Source: Epiperipatus broadwayi (Eukaryota; Onychophora; Udeonychophora; Euonychophora; Peripatidae). Taken from it: a stretch of DNA of 64,000 nucleotides. The translations under genes were made by a program, and so were the position numbers. Below the pieces are notes generated by a model. It saw only the letters and a list, made by a program, of their open reading frames with translations. It was not told where the DNA came from and did not search any database. The stretch covers positions 9,879,100 to 9,943,099 of the forward strand of contig JAQFVV010000022.1 in assembly GCA_028023455.1 (NCBI GenBank), read 5' to 3'. Numbering within the stretch: the stretch's first letter is position 1; every line of letters begins with the position of its first letter. This document shows, piece after piece, positions 34,205 to 47,084 of this stretch.

Positions 34205-34350
34205 TATAATCAAATGGTTTGCGGCTCAAGAGTTCATAAGTAGTACAAACATTGGATGTATAAGATCTGAAGCCATGAACTGTTGACCTTCAGCTCAAAA
34301 GTCCCACTCTGTAACTGCACTAAGCCATGAGAGCATACAATTTTGGTTTA
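34205..34350 (-). repeat. tRNA-derived SINE
   Basis: The best SINE copy of this family. The minus strand begins TGGCTTAGTGCAGTTACAGAG (A-box-like), then 'gggacttttgagctgaaggtcaacagttcatggc' and 'gatcttatacatccaatg'. It ends 'cttatgaactcttgagccgcaaacca'. About 140 bp. Confidence 0.5.
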
Positions 34351-34459
34351 TCACAGTAGTAAATTGGCAGATGTTGGAGGTCAATGTCCTGGATTGCATT
34401 CCAGCTTTTATCATTCACAGTGCTTGAACTTCTTAGGAACTCATAAGCTAAATCATTTG

Positions 34460-34640
34460 ATTACTTTTTTGTTTTTATGATTTGGTGCAGTGGTAGACTC
34501 TGGAACTAAAGATTCATGAATTGTGGCTCTGTTACTTTCAGTGCCTCAACATATTAAAACCTCTGATGAAGACTGCAAGACAGTCAAAACTGTAAGCAAA
34601 ATAAAAAAGGATATACATAAAAAAAAAGATTGTATTAAAG
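34460..34640 (+). repeat. SINE head joined to a hammerhead-like core and A-rich tail
   Basis: ATTTGGTGCAGTGGTAGAC at about 34,480 is a good Pol III A box. At 34,564 begins CTGATGAAGACTGC with stem II GACTG-CAAGA-CAGTC. The next bases are AAAAC instead of GAAAC, so G12 is A. An A-rich tail follows. The cleavage strand is not evident. It may be a PLE ribozyme fragment fused to a SINE. Confidence 0.45.
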
Positions 34641-34779
34641 TGTATGTGAGATGATAAGAAAATTTTAAAATATATGAATATTAAAAACTCCTGAACAATA
34701 AACTATTTGAAGATAATATTGATGATGATGATTGTTATTAATATTATTATTTAATATCAATAATTATGCGCTTATAATG

Positions 34780-34940
34780 CTCGTTAAAGAAGTTGTGTAT
34801 ATCAATAATTTATTTAAAGTTTAGCGCTTTCAAAGCTCTATGGCTTCATACTCATAGCTGTTTAATTTGATAGTGATGAGGGGGGTATTTAAATTTATGT
34901 TAATTAGATGTTTCGGTATTTTATTTAAAACATTGTTTGA
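34780..34940 (-). mobile_element. Penelope-like element 3' untranslated tail
   Basis: The minus strand downstream of the GIY-YIG frame reads 'gctatgagtatgaagccatagagctttgaaagcgctaaac'. A related 'ggctatgaatatggagta...aaagcactaagctaaac' follows the same protein region at 48.3 kb. Confidence 0.5.
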
Positions 34941-34941
34941 A

Positions 34942-35720
34942 TTAGTTTGTCCACCTTTTTGAAATGGTAAAACAGGTGTCTTTTCTATTAATTGATTGGG
35001 TGTCATTATTTATGAAATATGCCTCCTTTATTTGGCACCTATGATCATTTCTCTCCTTACACACTATTCTGGGGTTGGTGGGTTCAAATCTGTGTTCAGT
35101 GGCTTTTTCATGTTCCAGGAATGCTGATGTAGACTCCTTGTTGTTCAGTGCCCTTTTATACATATATATATATATATGTGTGTGTACTGGGATACTCTGT
35201 TTCTAATGGTAGTTTTAGTTTCCCCATAATATGAGGCTTTGCATATGGCCTGAGGGCATTGTATTTGGTACACCACTTGAGATGTTAATTTGGGATCAAG
35301 GTTATCTTTTGAATTCTTTATTAGTCTATTAGTGTTGGCTGAAGTGCAGAATCCAATAATAAATTCATTTGATAAAGTTTTAGTTAAATGTTTGGAAATG
35401 TTCGTGGTTTATTATCTCTGATTCTGCCTTGCTGTTTTATTTTTACTTGGAACTGGGCTATTCTTTTAGTTATGTGTCTATATTTATAGCCAACAGATGT
35501 TAGTTCTTTGATGTATTTTAACATGTTATCTATTTTGTCTGAATTACATTTACACAAGTAATTATTTCTATGTAGAAATGAATTCAGTCCAGCATATTTA
35601 TGTGAGTTGGGAACTATTGCACTCTGATACATGTATCCTCTAATTTCTAGGAGTTTGATGGTCGTGCATGGTACATTAATTGTTTATCTTCTCTTTGTAT
35701 GTCTAGGTCCAGGTATTTAC
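34942..35720 (-). pseudogene. Penelope-like element C-terminus with GIY-YIG endonuclease
   Basis: Minus-strand order: YLDLDIQREDKQLM near 35,710 (the post-catalytic 'FLD' block); a thumb-like frame 35,632-35,384 ending near KPRTFPNI; after a frameshift, FIIGFCTSANTNRLIKN; then the endonuclease blocks VVYQIQC, SYYGETKTTIRNRV and, beyond an (AT/TG)n microsatellite at about 35,160-35,185, SAFLEHEKATEHRF and IVCKERNDHRCQIKEAYFI. These correspond to the GIY...YIG, arginine, and EH..TGH blocks of the PLE endonuclease that nicks target DNA. The frameshift and microsatellite make it non-functional. Closely related to 48,380-48,710. Confidence 0.78.
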
Positions 35721-35729
35721 AACTACTAT

Positions 35730-38210
35730 CATTATAATTAATAATAATAATAATACTTAACATCAGCAACATATTCTATTCTATGCTGCTCTTCAACATT
35801 ACTCGAGCCAATAACTATCCAAGCCCAAAGCTGCTGAAGTTCTAGGGCTTTTTTGAATTTGTGAATATTTCACATTGCAGTAATAGATTTTTTAAATCCC
35901 TTTATTATAAACTCAGTCTGCTAACATTTAAAAAAAAATCAATTCACTACAACTAGATTTATTACCTTATAGATATTTTTTAATAAATGATTATTTGTTT
36001 AATTTTGTTTATAAATATGTTGACAAACTAATTTATTTATTGTAAAAGGTAAAACAAACTTTGAAGTTCAGTTTGAATAATAAAAGGTTTTGAATGCTAA
36101 TTATGTGGTTTTACAATATTCTGTCTAAGTCAATTATTTTATTTATTACAATATTCTGTCTAGTAAATGAATACAAAGCAATTGGTAGAAAGTTTCAACA
36201 GTGTTATCTCTATTTAGAAACACAAAGTCTAACACACGTTGTGTTTTTAAATATAGATATTGTTATTGAAACTTTCTAGCATCTCTTTGTATTCACTTAC
36301 TGTAGTTAAGTTTTATTTAGCATTGTGCAATTGTTTTATTTAACAATATCTTGAAATAATATATTCTTTTCTTTTAAAAAAATTTATTTTGTGCTTTGGA
36401 TTGAGTGTATTTAATTTGCTTAATAAACCAGTGTTGGGGGTATTAATCTAGTGTATTATGTAGTATTAACCACTGGTAAAAGTTTGTAAATATATTATTA
36501 AAGTGGAAGTCAACCTCCAATAATGCTCTATTTCTTAAATATTATAAATCTTTATGCACTCATCCCCAGTAAGAGTTTAAAAAACTTAAGTGAATCACTT
36601 AAATTTAGAGCGTATTTCTATATACACCATCTCTCACTGACCATGTTTAAAAGAGGGCTTGAGTCTATTGGGTGCCTGGTGTTATAATCAAATATTGAAT
36701 TGTACAATAATATTTAAGAAATAGTGCATTATGGGAGGTTCATTTCTGCTTTAATAATTTCAAAATTTTCAGAACTATATAATAATAGATTTACATATAT
36801 ATATATATTGTTTTTTATGTCAAATTGTTGCAAAAAAAATGTGCAAATGAATTTAATATGTTTCTATATAAGTAAAAGAAACCCATTATATATTTTTTTT
36901 CAAAGATATATGCCCTTTTTTTTTTTGACTAGTAAATGAGTTAAGAAAATCTGATATATAACTAACCTGACTAGACTGAAAATTCAAATTGGAAATTTTA
37001 TTATTTAAAAGCTGTTGAGATTTAACAAACATCTTTTTTTTTTTTAATGAAAATATTTAAGATAAGGTCTATGTTTCTAACCCTATATCATTTTAACATG
37101 AAATATAATAACTTATAAGTATTCATATAATATTGGATTTTTAATTTTGATTTCCAACTATAACAAATTCATGAAACACCATTATTTTGAACAAAATTGC
37201 ATCCAATTTTCTTTACAGTAATTTATTTGCCTAAATATATATGTTGATCAAAAAGTCAATAGCAACAGACACTTTGATTTCAAATTGTCAATGCTTTTAT
37301 TTTCAATATGTGTGGCTCATAATTTGCTATTTTTAAGATTGCACTCATATTATTTCCAAGAAGAAAAAATTATATTGATACAGATGCAATAATATTTTTC
37401 AACAATAAAAATTGTTTTCTTTCTCCAAAATTTGTGATAAAATAGATTAAGTACAAAACATAAGTATCACTTCATAAACAGTTATTAATATTATTTATCT
37501 TTCATAGATGCTGTTAGGAATTTTAAAAATAGAAGATATCAAGTGAGATAGCACAGTTTCTTTTTCAAACAGTGAACTATCTTTACGAGAAAAACACATA
37601 TACCTTTACCTGTTCAATTAAATTTTCTTCTAATAAAAGATTATCTCTATCATTCTTAAACTATAACAATTTATTAACTAAAAGCATTGTCTTGTGCTTA
37701 GGTCTCAAGAATTTAAGAACAATCAAAATTTGCCCATTCCATGTGTTTATATTTTAAAAAAATGAAAATACTTCTTATTGACATTATCTGATCTATCAGT
37801 ATTATTATAATTAATATTAATGTTAGTTCTCTGCTTAAAGAAGCAATATGATAGACATAATTTTGAAATACATATAACATTTTATTCTCGAAGAGTTAAC
37901 TCTTTTAATAAAACTATGTAATTCTTAAGCACTTGTTGACTTTGAGTTCTGATGAAAAGGTATAATATACATAAACTAATTAAATGCACTGAGCCAGTTT
38001 TGAACAGAACAATGCCAAAACCATAGTGCTGAGTAATGTTATGCAGTACAGGTGTGTTTATATAATTGGCATGATATAATATGTAATGAGGTACAATATG
38101 CAGTTAATGCAAATAGATATTCCATTTTTCAAACAGTGGATCACATGAATTCTTTTTATTGATGACATGTGCATCCTTTGCAATTGCCATGCCTCTATGT
38201 ATTTTCTTTT
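35730..38210. other. AT-rich stretch, nothing recognised
   Basis: Short (ATA)n near 35,740, (AT)n near 36,795, many A/T homopolymers. Chance frames only. Confidence 0.4.
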
Positions 38211-38214
38211 TCTA

Positions 38215-38457
38215 TCATATCCCTTTCAGAGTAAATTGTTCTAATATTGGATGGAGAAAATGTGTGATCCATGGCTCAATCATGATCAAGAAAGATTGAT
38301 CTGTATTCAATCTTTTGTTTAGCTTTATTGTACAAAGAAGTGTGTTGGATGATTCTGGTGAATCTATTTGCATGAGATTTACACTATCTAATCTGCCCTT
38401 CCACATTTGTGTAGGCAAAAGTAACTCTAAATAGAGTTTTTCTAAACATGCAATCAT
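38215..38457 (-). pseudogene. LINE endonuclease N-terminal fragment
   Basis: The minus-strand frame holds VNLMQIDSPESSNTLLC, then NTDQSFLIMIEPWI. This follows the start of apurinic-like LINE endonucleases, where 'NLQ(H/R)(S/A)..A' precedes 'DI(A/L)L(I/L)QEPW'. The usual Q of QEPW is I, and the remaining catalytic blocks are missing. Homology is inferred from the motif pattern. Confidence 0.42.
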
Positions 38458-38459
38458 TT

Positions 38460-41400
38460 TCTGTATGAAATTCTTGTCTCAAATTCAATTTGAAAGCAAC
38501 TCATTATTGATTGTATTTTTTCAAAAATTATAGCTAATGAATCCCAAACCGCTAATTTTATTATTGTTGTTTTTTAATTGAAGTTTGGATAATAGATTTA
38601 CATATACATACTTTTAAATAAAAAAAGAAAGGGTTCGACTTAGCAGTGCAGAATGTATAATTAATGGATAGAAATGTGGTATGAGAAGTTTTATAATATC
38701 CAGATTTTATTTTAATTTAAATAACTGAAGGTAATAAAATCAATAAAAAATTGAGATAGATCTTTGAGAAAAAATAGAAAATATTTTTTTATATTAGAAA
38801 TAATATTTAGGATTTGATTAGCTGACAGCTTATTCTAAAAATCAGTGGTTACTCTTGATCTGATACTGTTTATTAGTTACAGATAACTTTTATATGCATT
38901 TCCCTATCAGCTGCATATGGACTCTGAAACTGGGTTTATCATCTGACCAACTCTTAAAATAGTAATAAATTTGGATTTGAATTATTTTGTGTCTTATTGA
39001 TAAAAACTCGTCCGAAACTTCTTAAAAATAACAATACAATAAAACAAAATTATTTAACTAACTATAACAATAATAATTAAAATGAAAACAAAAATCAATA
39101 CCTCAATTTCTTCATGCCGTTATGTTATTGACAATATTTTTTGGTCTTAATCAAAAGTCCTAATTAGACTAGTTAATTATTTATAATTCATGACAAAGAT
39201 AATTTCTCAGCGTTTGAATTCAAGTCAGAATAATTATTGATCTAATTCACGACGTAGGTAATTTCTAAGGGACTGGTTCATTTTCATTTCCTATCAAAAT
39301 AAAATCAATTTTTTATATTTTATTGCTTACCTGATTTTTCCTCATTATTTCAATTATTTTTTACCTGTTGATTAAAACGGTAAAGCTTGTTTCTATAGAA
39401 ATAAATTAGAATATTTAATTTCATTTGTTGATGAAAATCAATTAGTTATATCATCCGCAAAGCTTTAAAAAAGGTGTCAAATTTAATTGAATTTAGAAAA
39501 GAAGGTGGAATGATCTCTTTATCAATTTTTTTCTTGTCAGGAGAAACAATGTCTATAGTCTCCGCTATATCATTCACTGTCAGCACATGGAGGAACTAAA
39601 CTCGGAGTGAAAGGTTTTTGTAATGAATTTTAATTTCTATTCAAACGAATCTTTTGATTGTGCATTTAAAGCTTTTACTATTCTGTTTGATTTATGGATA
39701 TAATCACTTCTCTCTTTTCACTTTTGATTTATTATCTTAATGAATTTTTATTCTTAGTGGATTAAGTGATTGTTTTTTTTTCTGATTTACTATTTTAAAT
39801 CACTATACATTTTCAAAAATAGCATATATAAATAAATAAAAATTCCAAAACCACACGTTTGTATATATATATTCAGGAATCCTCGTTACTACTGGTTAAT
39901 TTGGACCAAAAAAAAAAGACAATTAAAAAATCCATTTAAAGCAGACGCAATAGGAGGAAATTATTTTTTTTATAAATATAATCAAAATAAAATTTGATAA
40001 CAGCATAATAAAAAGCATTCTATTGCCACACAAAGTCCTCTCTCCATTTTTTTTTAACTAACTGTCTTCATCAGTTAGATTAGTATAGGGCCTAGTTAAC
40101 ATGAACTTATGGTCATCTCTCTTACTAATTGTGACAATGAGCTTATGTGTATATGCTTCCACATTTTCATGTTTTAGTAACACTCCCAGCATTTCAGACT
40201 CCCATCTTTGTGTATGTGTGTTATCACAAAATTCATTTAGCCATGAACTGATTCTGAATGCATGCAATATTCCTACAACTGTCTTCTCATCAAGCTTATA
40301 ATGACTCACAGTAATTTTGTACAGTTCATTTAATGGTTTTCCACATATTTATCAGAAAAACCTTGAAGTTAAATGTCTATTGATTGTTTAATTTTAATTA
40401 AATTATTTAGATACCAATATCATTCAGAGAAAAGTAAATCAAAGTCAAGAAGGTGTGATTTCAAAAGAAGGGAAGATTTTTCATCAGATGCAGTGTAGAC
40501 ATTGCATTTGTATAATCTGATTTTTATTTAAAATCGAAACATTGAAAATCATAAAATTACACATAATTTATTTTATTTTTTGTAAAATTAAATGTTTGTT
40601 TTTTGATAAGTATATAATGTTTTAGACTCACATTTTATTTTAATACCAAAAATGTATCAGACCTATGAAAAGATGTTTTTGTATTAGTTTTTTTTTTTAT
40701 TGCTTTGTTGCAATAGTTTTTTTTAATTGATTGCTTTAACATTTTTTTTTGCTTTGCAGAATTACTTGCTTTGCATAAAATGCTTGAAATCAAATTAAGC
40801 CTCTTAAATATAAAGAAGAACTTACTTCCTTTGCATAAAATGCTTCATAAAAAAATTATGGTTTATTAATGACAAAACAAATAATTATTTTTTTCCTTGA
40901 AAAAAAATAGCCCTCTAACAAAAAAAATATTTAATTTGAATATCACAAGACAGTGTTACGGATAAACATTTAGGGATTTTATATATAAGATTTTCAGATT
41001 TTTTTAGCATAAACAAGTCAAGTGCAGATGTTGTAACATTAAACAGAAAGTCAAAGTAGAAATAGTATTATAAATATTGCTTTTTGTAATTATGCAATGA
41101 ATTTTCCAATTTCAAAAATTATTTTAATTGCTTGAATGTATTCTTTACTAAATATGCATTATTAATCTGAAATTGGTTGATTATTTCATTTTATTCTTTC
41201 ATAAACATTCATTAGTGTCTCGAGACTATAATGAAATCCTTGTTTTGATTATTTGTTTCCATTTATTATTCTTTTCATTTATTTGCAAAGTTAATGTATT
41301 AAATTTAAAATTACTTTTGTTTTTTTAAATTAATATTTTTAAAAAATAAAATAAATAAAAACATAAGTATTTGATGAAGAATAAAGATTTATTTATTGAA

Positions 41401-41490
41401 AATAAAAAGCACAAAATGGCTGCTATAAGGCTGTACATATTAAAAAAGTTTTAACTTTCTATTTTTTTCTTTCTTTTATATATATATAAT
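38460..41490. other. AT-rich stretch, no supported gene
   Basis: 40,058-40,309 is open on both strands with moderately balanced composition, but has no motif I recognise. A CTGATGAAGAC string near 40,063-40,073 (minus) has no GAAA partner. 40,740-40,850 repeats 'cttgctttgcataaaatgctt' twice, about 56 bp apart. Nothing else. Confidence 0.4.
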
Positions 41491-41494
41491 ATTT

Positions 41495-41950
41495 GAATAC
41501 AAGTATAATTTATATATCTGGAGTTTAGATGTTATTATAGGAGATTTAAACACAGGCTTTCAAGCTCCAGCTATCCAGTCTATCTCATACAACTGATACA
41601 CATGATCACACACATGGAAAAAAGATTAATGATTTCCAATATACATATTTTATACTCATCAGTTGGTCCAACCTATCATCAGATTTTCAATGATGTGGAT
41701 GGCTGAAGAGTTGGAGAGCAGATTAGATTGAAGCCTGTCCAATAAAGTTTGATGACTTGCTATCTTAATATAAACTGAGCATTGATTATATGTGTGTGGA
41801 AATGATGATTTGAATTAATTGATGAGTATTGGTTCAGCATGAAATACATATATTGGAGATCATTTATCTTTTTCATGTGTGTGTCATGTATCAGTGTATG
41901 AGAAAGAGTGGATACTAAGGCTAAAGGCTGTTTCAAATCAACTATAATTA
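41495..41950. mobile_element. Family D inverted copy, D4
   Basis: A minus-oriented partial unit (about 41,495-41,675) reaches back through the ribozyme 5' half (CTGATGA complement near 41,657). It abuts a plus-oriented unit (about 41,680-41,950), again head-to-head. The plus ribozyme (41,813-41,857) has TTGATGA at 41,819-41,825 (C3 to U), stem II GTATT/AGCAT, GAAA at 41,841-41,844, ATACATAT, A and TTGGA. It is probably inactive. The B-box end is decayed ('tttcaaatcaac'). AT-repeats at both edges hide any TSD. Confidence 0.65.
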
Positions 41951-41959
41951 TATATATAT

Positions 41960-43315
41960 ATACAAATAAAATGTCAGTTAATTAAAACATATTGATAACA
42001 ATAAAAATAATAAATATAACAGTGATTAACACTGTATATAACAGTTAATTATATTTATTATTTTTATTTTTTACATATATATTGTACCAGTATAAAATGG
42101 AAGCAATTGGAAGAACACAGTTATGTATTGAGATCGAGGTACCACTCTGTATGGAATGACAATAAAACACTAGAGAAAATTCTGGTATGCCTTATAAATT
42201 GAGGCATTTAAAGTTAGAATGATGTAGAATATCCTCTCCAAAATTAAATTAAATATTCAAATAATAAAAAATAATATTGAAGTAAAAAAAACTTTATTTA
42301 TATGACTTGGCTTTAAATCCCCATTTATATCAATACAATCGACATTAAAATGAATAATAAAGAAATAATTATTGATCCTTTAAGTATAAGATAGGACAAT
42401 ATAAACATATAATGAATATAAGTACAAATTAATATTGGTAATGCTGTATCAGTTAGCAAATTACTCTTATTGAATAGGTAAATAAGGGTTTAGCAGGTTT
42501 TATAAATTTACAATTGATATTTATTTTAAATAACCCTTAAGCTGCTGTGTTAATTTTTTTTGTTTTAAAAAATATTTTATTGACATAACAAAATTTTTAC
42601 AGTTGAATATTATAATATACTTTGTTAATGTTGGCTCAATTACATTGCTGGTATTGGCTTCTTCCATCAAGGCTGCTTGGTAATGGTGTCCTAAGTCTGG
42701 TAGATGCATGGAGACCATTAACCACACTAACGGGTTAATGTATGAATAAGTAGCATTCATTCTTTATATTGTTTTTTAAAAGTGTAAAATACTAAATTCA
42801 ATAACTAAGAGAATTTTAGTAATAAAATTCACCAATAGTTCTGACACAAATAAACACTCATAGAATATTAGATTAATCATCAAACATCAGTGTAATAATA
42901 ATGCTTATATTATCCATTGGTTAGAGTTTATTCCTAAAATATTATTTGATTGTTATATTTTGTAGTTATTAAGATAAATGAAATTCAAAATTCCAATTTA
43001 ATAATGACAATGATAGTTTATTTATAATAAATAATAAAACAAATAATATTAAGAATATATTATAGAATTAAAATTTAATATGCAATATGGCATTTGTATG
43101 TTTATGCTAATAAGTGATGCAGGACAAAATACTTATTCCAAAGTTAAGGGAACATATTCATTCTATGAATTAATTTTTACTAACAAATATGAAAATATAA
43201 AATAAATCATAATTTTTTATAGTTTATTCACCATAAAGATATTGAGTTAACCTAAACAAGTTATCAGATAAAAATCTATTTAATTATAAACTTTAGAAGA
43301 CTTTTGCAATTTTTC
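41960..43315. other. AT-rich stretch, nothing recognised
   Basis: 42,000-42,075 contains a loose inverted pair around 'tataacagt'. 42,620-42,760 is less AT-rich with a 79-codon minus frame and no motif. Confidence 0.4.
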
Positions 43316-43332
43316 TTGGATTAAGTATACTT
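43316..43332. repeat. target-site duplication, left (B3)
   Basis: TTGGATTAAGTATACTT, 17 bp, repeated exactly at 43,783-43,799. Confidence 0.9.
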
Positions 43333-43782
43333 GTTAAAACAGGCAAAACTCACTATATGTATGCACACACAGCAACTAGAGTAATCGATGGATGCCAGAA
43401 GGCTTGTATAAAATCCCCATCCGGCACCTACTCATCCAATATCCCCAGACTAGTTTCTGGCCCATGGCCTTCGATCAGTAAGGAGCCTTAAATCTGAGAG
43501 CGCTGCACCTAGATCCCATCCAGTGCCTACTCATCCAATATCCCCAGATTAGATCGATCTAGGTGCAGTGCTTCAGATCCAAGGCTCCTCACTGATGAAG
43601 GCCATGGACAAGAAACTAGTCTGGGATATTGGATGAGTAGCCTGGATGGGGATTTTATGCACAAGCCTTCTGGCATCTATTTATTACTCTAGTTTGCTGT
43701 GTGTGCAATAGTATAGTGAGTTTTTGCCTGTTTTAACAACAGTTATACACAAGCATAAGATGTGGTGGTCATGTGATGTTTA
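43333..43782. mobile_element. Family B inverted dimer, copy B3
   Basis: A 450-bp element. A minus unit (43,333-about 43,515) and a plus unit (about 43,557-43,782) are joined head-to-head. A spacer repeats a piece of the minus unit ('cagtgcctactcatccaatatccccaga'). The minus ribozyme (about 43,442-43,486) has CTGATCGA, one base too many. The plus ribozyme (43,586-43,626) has intact CTGATGA (43,592-43,598), GAAA (43,612-43,615), palindrome ACTAGT and C17, but stem II and stem I are weakened. A perfect 17-bp TSD is the best in the window. Confidence 0.88.
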
Positions 43783-43799
43783 TTGGATTAAGTATACTT
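43783..43799. repeat. target-site duplication, right (B3)
   Basis: Exact repeat of 43,316-43,332. Confidence 0.9.
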
Positions 43800-45000
43800 C
43801 TGAACATTATCTCACATACAAAATATACATTAAAATGATTTTTTTTAAATATAAATGTAATGGCAAATCTTAAATGAAATCAAATAACCTGTAGTCAATG
43901 ATGAATGTTCATTATTCATAGATTCTATTGCATTTAGATTTCTTTCACGAAGTTCAAAATATAATCCATCAGAAATCCAATATTTAAAATGCAACATTCA
44001 AGTAAGAAAGACCTTACTGTTTAAACTTTATTCCATTGAAATGACAATTAGTAATTTCCAATAAAGTATTAGAATATATTAATTCTTTTAAATTGTTCTT
44101 TTACATCATAAGTTATTTTGCATATCCTCCTGTATTAATTTTATTAAGATATATATATATGAATCATGACTGTAAATAGATATTAATTTCCATGGTTGGT
44201 TTATCTAATGCTTCAGCTATTATAATTTTCATTTCAAAGTAATTATCACTTTATTCATTAATGTATCAGATAATGAGTAGACATAGTATGGTGTGAAACA
44301 TATATAAATTTGTAGTAATCACTGCAATATTTCTTAATTTAAATCACTCCACTAGATGGCATTAAACACATTATAACACAATGTATTAGATCAAAATTTT
44401 TAATATTCACAAAATAATCATTCCATTTTAGCTAGTTGTTATTATTTAAATCCTTAGTAAATCATCAATTTTATCCTTTAACAATAATATACATTTTAAT
44501 AAGACATATATCATATAAATATCCAGTTGAATTTAAATAAACATTATAAATTCCTTTGGTAAAAACTTTCTAAAGACTAGACAAAATTCTCTTGTTATTT
44601 TAAAAAGAAACCTCAAAGACATACATCTTTACCCCATGAACAAACATCAAACTTTTCTGTCTAGTTATCTATAATATTATCAACACTATATATTTCTAAA
44701 TATATAAACATATCACTTTTTTTAAATAAAAAAATTAATGCTTAATGCATTATACTTTAAACTGTTAAATATACATTCTATGTACAAAACAGCAAGTTAG
44801 AAAAGAGGGGCTTGACTTGAAGTTACAGGCTTATTTAAGCTCTGTTGATGTGGTTTTATGAAATCATATCAAACAAGGTTACTATTGATAATCTCAAGTT
44901 TATTCTTTTAGTATTATTGAATAATCATTAAGATTACCTACAGGTCAGCATTTCTGATGTTCTTTTAGAATTTAATTTTTAAAACAAACAAAACAAATAC
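43800..45000. other. AT-rich stretch, nothing recognised
   Basis: (AT)n near 44,148. No coding signal. Confidence 0.4.
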
Positions 45001-45002
45001 AT

Positions 45003-45066
45003 TATTAGTCAAAATAGGAGTCATATATCACATGACCCTATCTCTTAAGCTTTAAGTTATAAACAA
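45003..45066 (-). mobile_element. Family C tail fragment
   Basis: 'agtcaaaataggagtcatatatcacatgaccctatctcttaagct' matches the minus-oriented tail at 52,292-52,345. The ribozyme part is absent. Confidence 0.6.
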
Positions 45067-45069
45067 TGA

Positions 45070-46730
45070 ATGAATTCTCTACAACTTTATGATCATACAT
45101 GCATATATATTCACACACACATGTATAGTGAAAATATAATCATTGTTCAGCTATTTATACCCCTATTAAATATAAACAACAATGTTATTTTATTTAAAAA
45201 TACATCTTTAAATTTAAACATTTTAATTTTATTCAATTTTAAAAACAGGATGTGGAACTTTATCATATTGCTTGCTTAAACATAACAGAAAAATAGACTG
45301 CAGCTTACTTTTTAACAAAAAATAAAAGTAAAACAAATCACAAACTATTATTTGTCTATTGGTATTTTATAACATTTTAAACTTTCAAAATATATTTATT
45401 ATGCTACTATTGTAACATGTTGATTAGTAGGGTGTTAGAAAAGGGGGTTCATTCTTTTTCTTTTGTGTATCTGTATTGAAGATCCTGAGTGTGTTTTGTT
45501 ATTGTTGTGTTGATATTTTCCTAGAGCGTTTATGGATGAGTTGAATTTGAAGCATTAGGTCCTAGGCAGATGTGATATAGTGAAAGGTTTCATGTGTCTT
45601 GAAACACTTTTAAACTTAGTCATAATAAAAATAAATTAGACAAAATATCATTTGACACTTATTTTCAAAAATTTTTTCTTTCTATAATGATTTTAATGAC
45701 CTTTAGAATAAGATGTCAAAACAATTTCTGCATGATTTGTAAAATTACTGAAAGATCAAACTGAAAATATTATTTTGTATATCATGTTAAATAATGACTT
45801 AAAATTAGACAATGCGATAAAGGTAGTTAAGACATCATTTGATGATTTCACTAATTAACAATCTTATAAGTGATAAATGAATGGCATAAAAATGTATATA
45901 AACATATCAAATGCATAATTAAGATGGGACAATATATATATATATGGCAGGGATGGTGGTGGAAAGGCTTAGTCAGTTTATGAGCAGCTTCTAATAAATG
46001 ATCTTTTTATTTTTATCTCTCTATATTTATTCTTATTTTTTGGCCCTTAACTTTTTCCAAATCATTCCAACAAATTTTTTATCTTATTCCTCATAATAGT
46101 TTTTAAAAACTTCTGAGATTCAATTTAAGACTTCATTTGTGTATCTCTTTTATGAACACACAACTCAGCTCAATTTATTAGAGATATCTTTTTTTTAATC
46201 TGTCCCTTCACTGACAAGACTGCAGTCTCTGATTACAATTCTAAAAAATAGTTTAAGACTCATATTCATAAATAATCATTTGTAGATTGCTTCAAAAACA
46301 ATATTCTTTAATATGAAGTTAAGTTATTTTTACTATAAAAAAATTTAGTGGATAATTATAAATGATAATTTCTTTTAATTGATTATGGCCATTTTTTATT
46401 TTCTTTTTTGAAGTCATTGAATATTAATCTGTTTTTAATATTTTTATTCTGCTTTATTCTTTTGTATAACTTTTAAATATTTTGTGTTGGAGCATTTTCT
46501 GCAACATAAACCACACCATCCACAATAAGTAAACATTAGCAATTCATTTTTCCTTCATTTTGATGCAGTAACTTTTGTTAATCTTTAAATAACATTCTAC
46601 AACTAAAGTTTTTTTTTTTTATACTTGTTGTCTTCTAATAACTTTAGCGATATATTCATAAACACTACAAAAATATTATTTTTCTTTCACCATGACTATG
46701 ATACTTAAAGTAATCTCTTGTAACTAATAA
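45070..46730. other. AT-rich stretch, nothing recognised
   Basis: 45,420-45,560 is slightly less AT-rich. (AT)n near 45,931. No motif or repeat match found. Confidence 0.4.
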
Positions 46731-46734
46731 ATGC

Positions 46735-46920
46735 TAAATGGTAGTCTTTACTAAACCTCTACCCAATGCTGTCTTATTTAATATTCTCTGTCTGGTTTCT
46801 ACCTCTTGGCTTTCATCAGTGAGAGCTTTGGATCTTGGAACAGTGCAGCTAGACCTTTAGAATCTAATAGATATTCCTTCTGGAACCACATTTACTTTTC
46901 TGTTGTTATACTATAAAATT
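46735..46920 (-). mobile_element. Family B degenerate minus copy
   Basis: An old, diverged minus-oriented unit. The ribozyme remnant at 46,786-46,826 still shows CTGATGA (46,813-46,819) and GAAA, with a 3-bp stem II and a partly paired stem I, but stem III is no longer a palindrome. Upstream text 'ctttggatcttggaacagtgcagctagacc' matches the unit landmark 'gatctaggtgcagtgctctcagatccaag'. Confidence 0.55.
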
Positions 46921-47084
46921 ATAAACTTAAATTAACAAAACAAATATTTTTTATCTAAGTCAATTTGCTTCCATAATCTTATAGATTTGAAATTAGTTCA
47001 ATATCTATATATTAGTGTTCTTAGTTTTTAATTAATATAGGCACCTTTGTCCTGATGTCAGGATTACTATAAAATCAAGCAAAT

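Noticed and set aside
35160-35185. (AT)n(TG)n microsatellite as a separate element
   Set aside because: It is a local expansion within the PLE endonuclease frame.
40056-40082. CTGATGAAGACAG string as a hammerhead
   Set aside because: No matching stem II partner or GAAA follows, so the core cannot be completed.
40058-40309. Minus-strand frame of 83 codons with balanced composition
   Set aside because: The opposite strand is equally open, there is no splice or start context, and no family motif is recognised.
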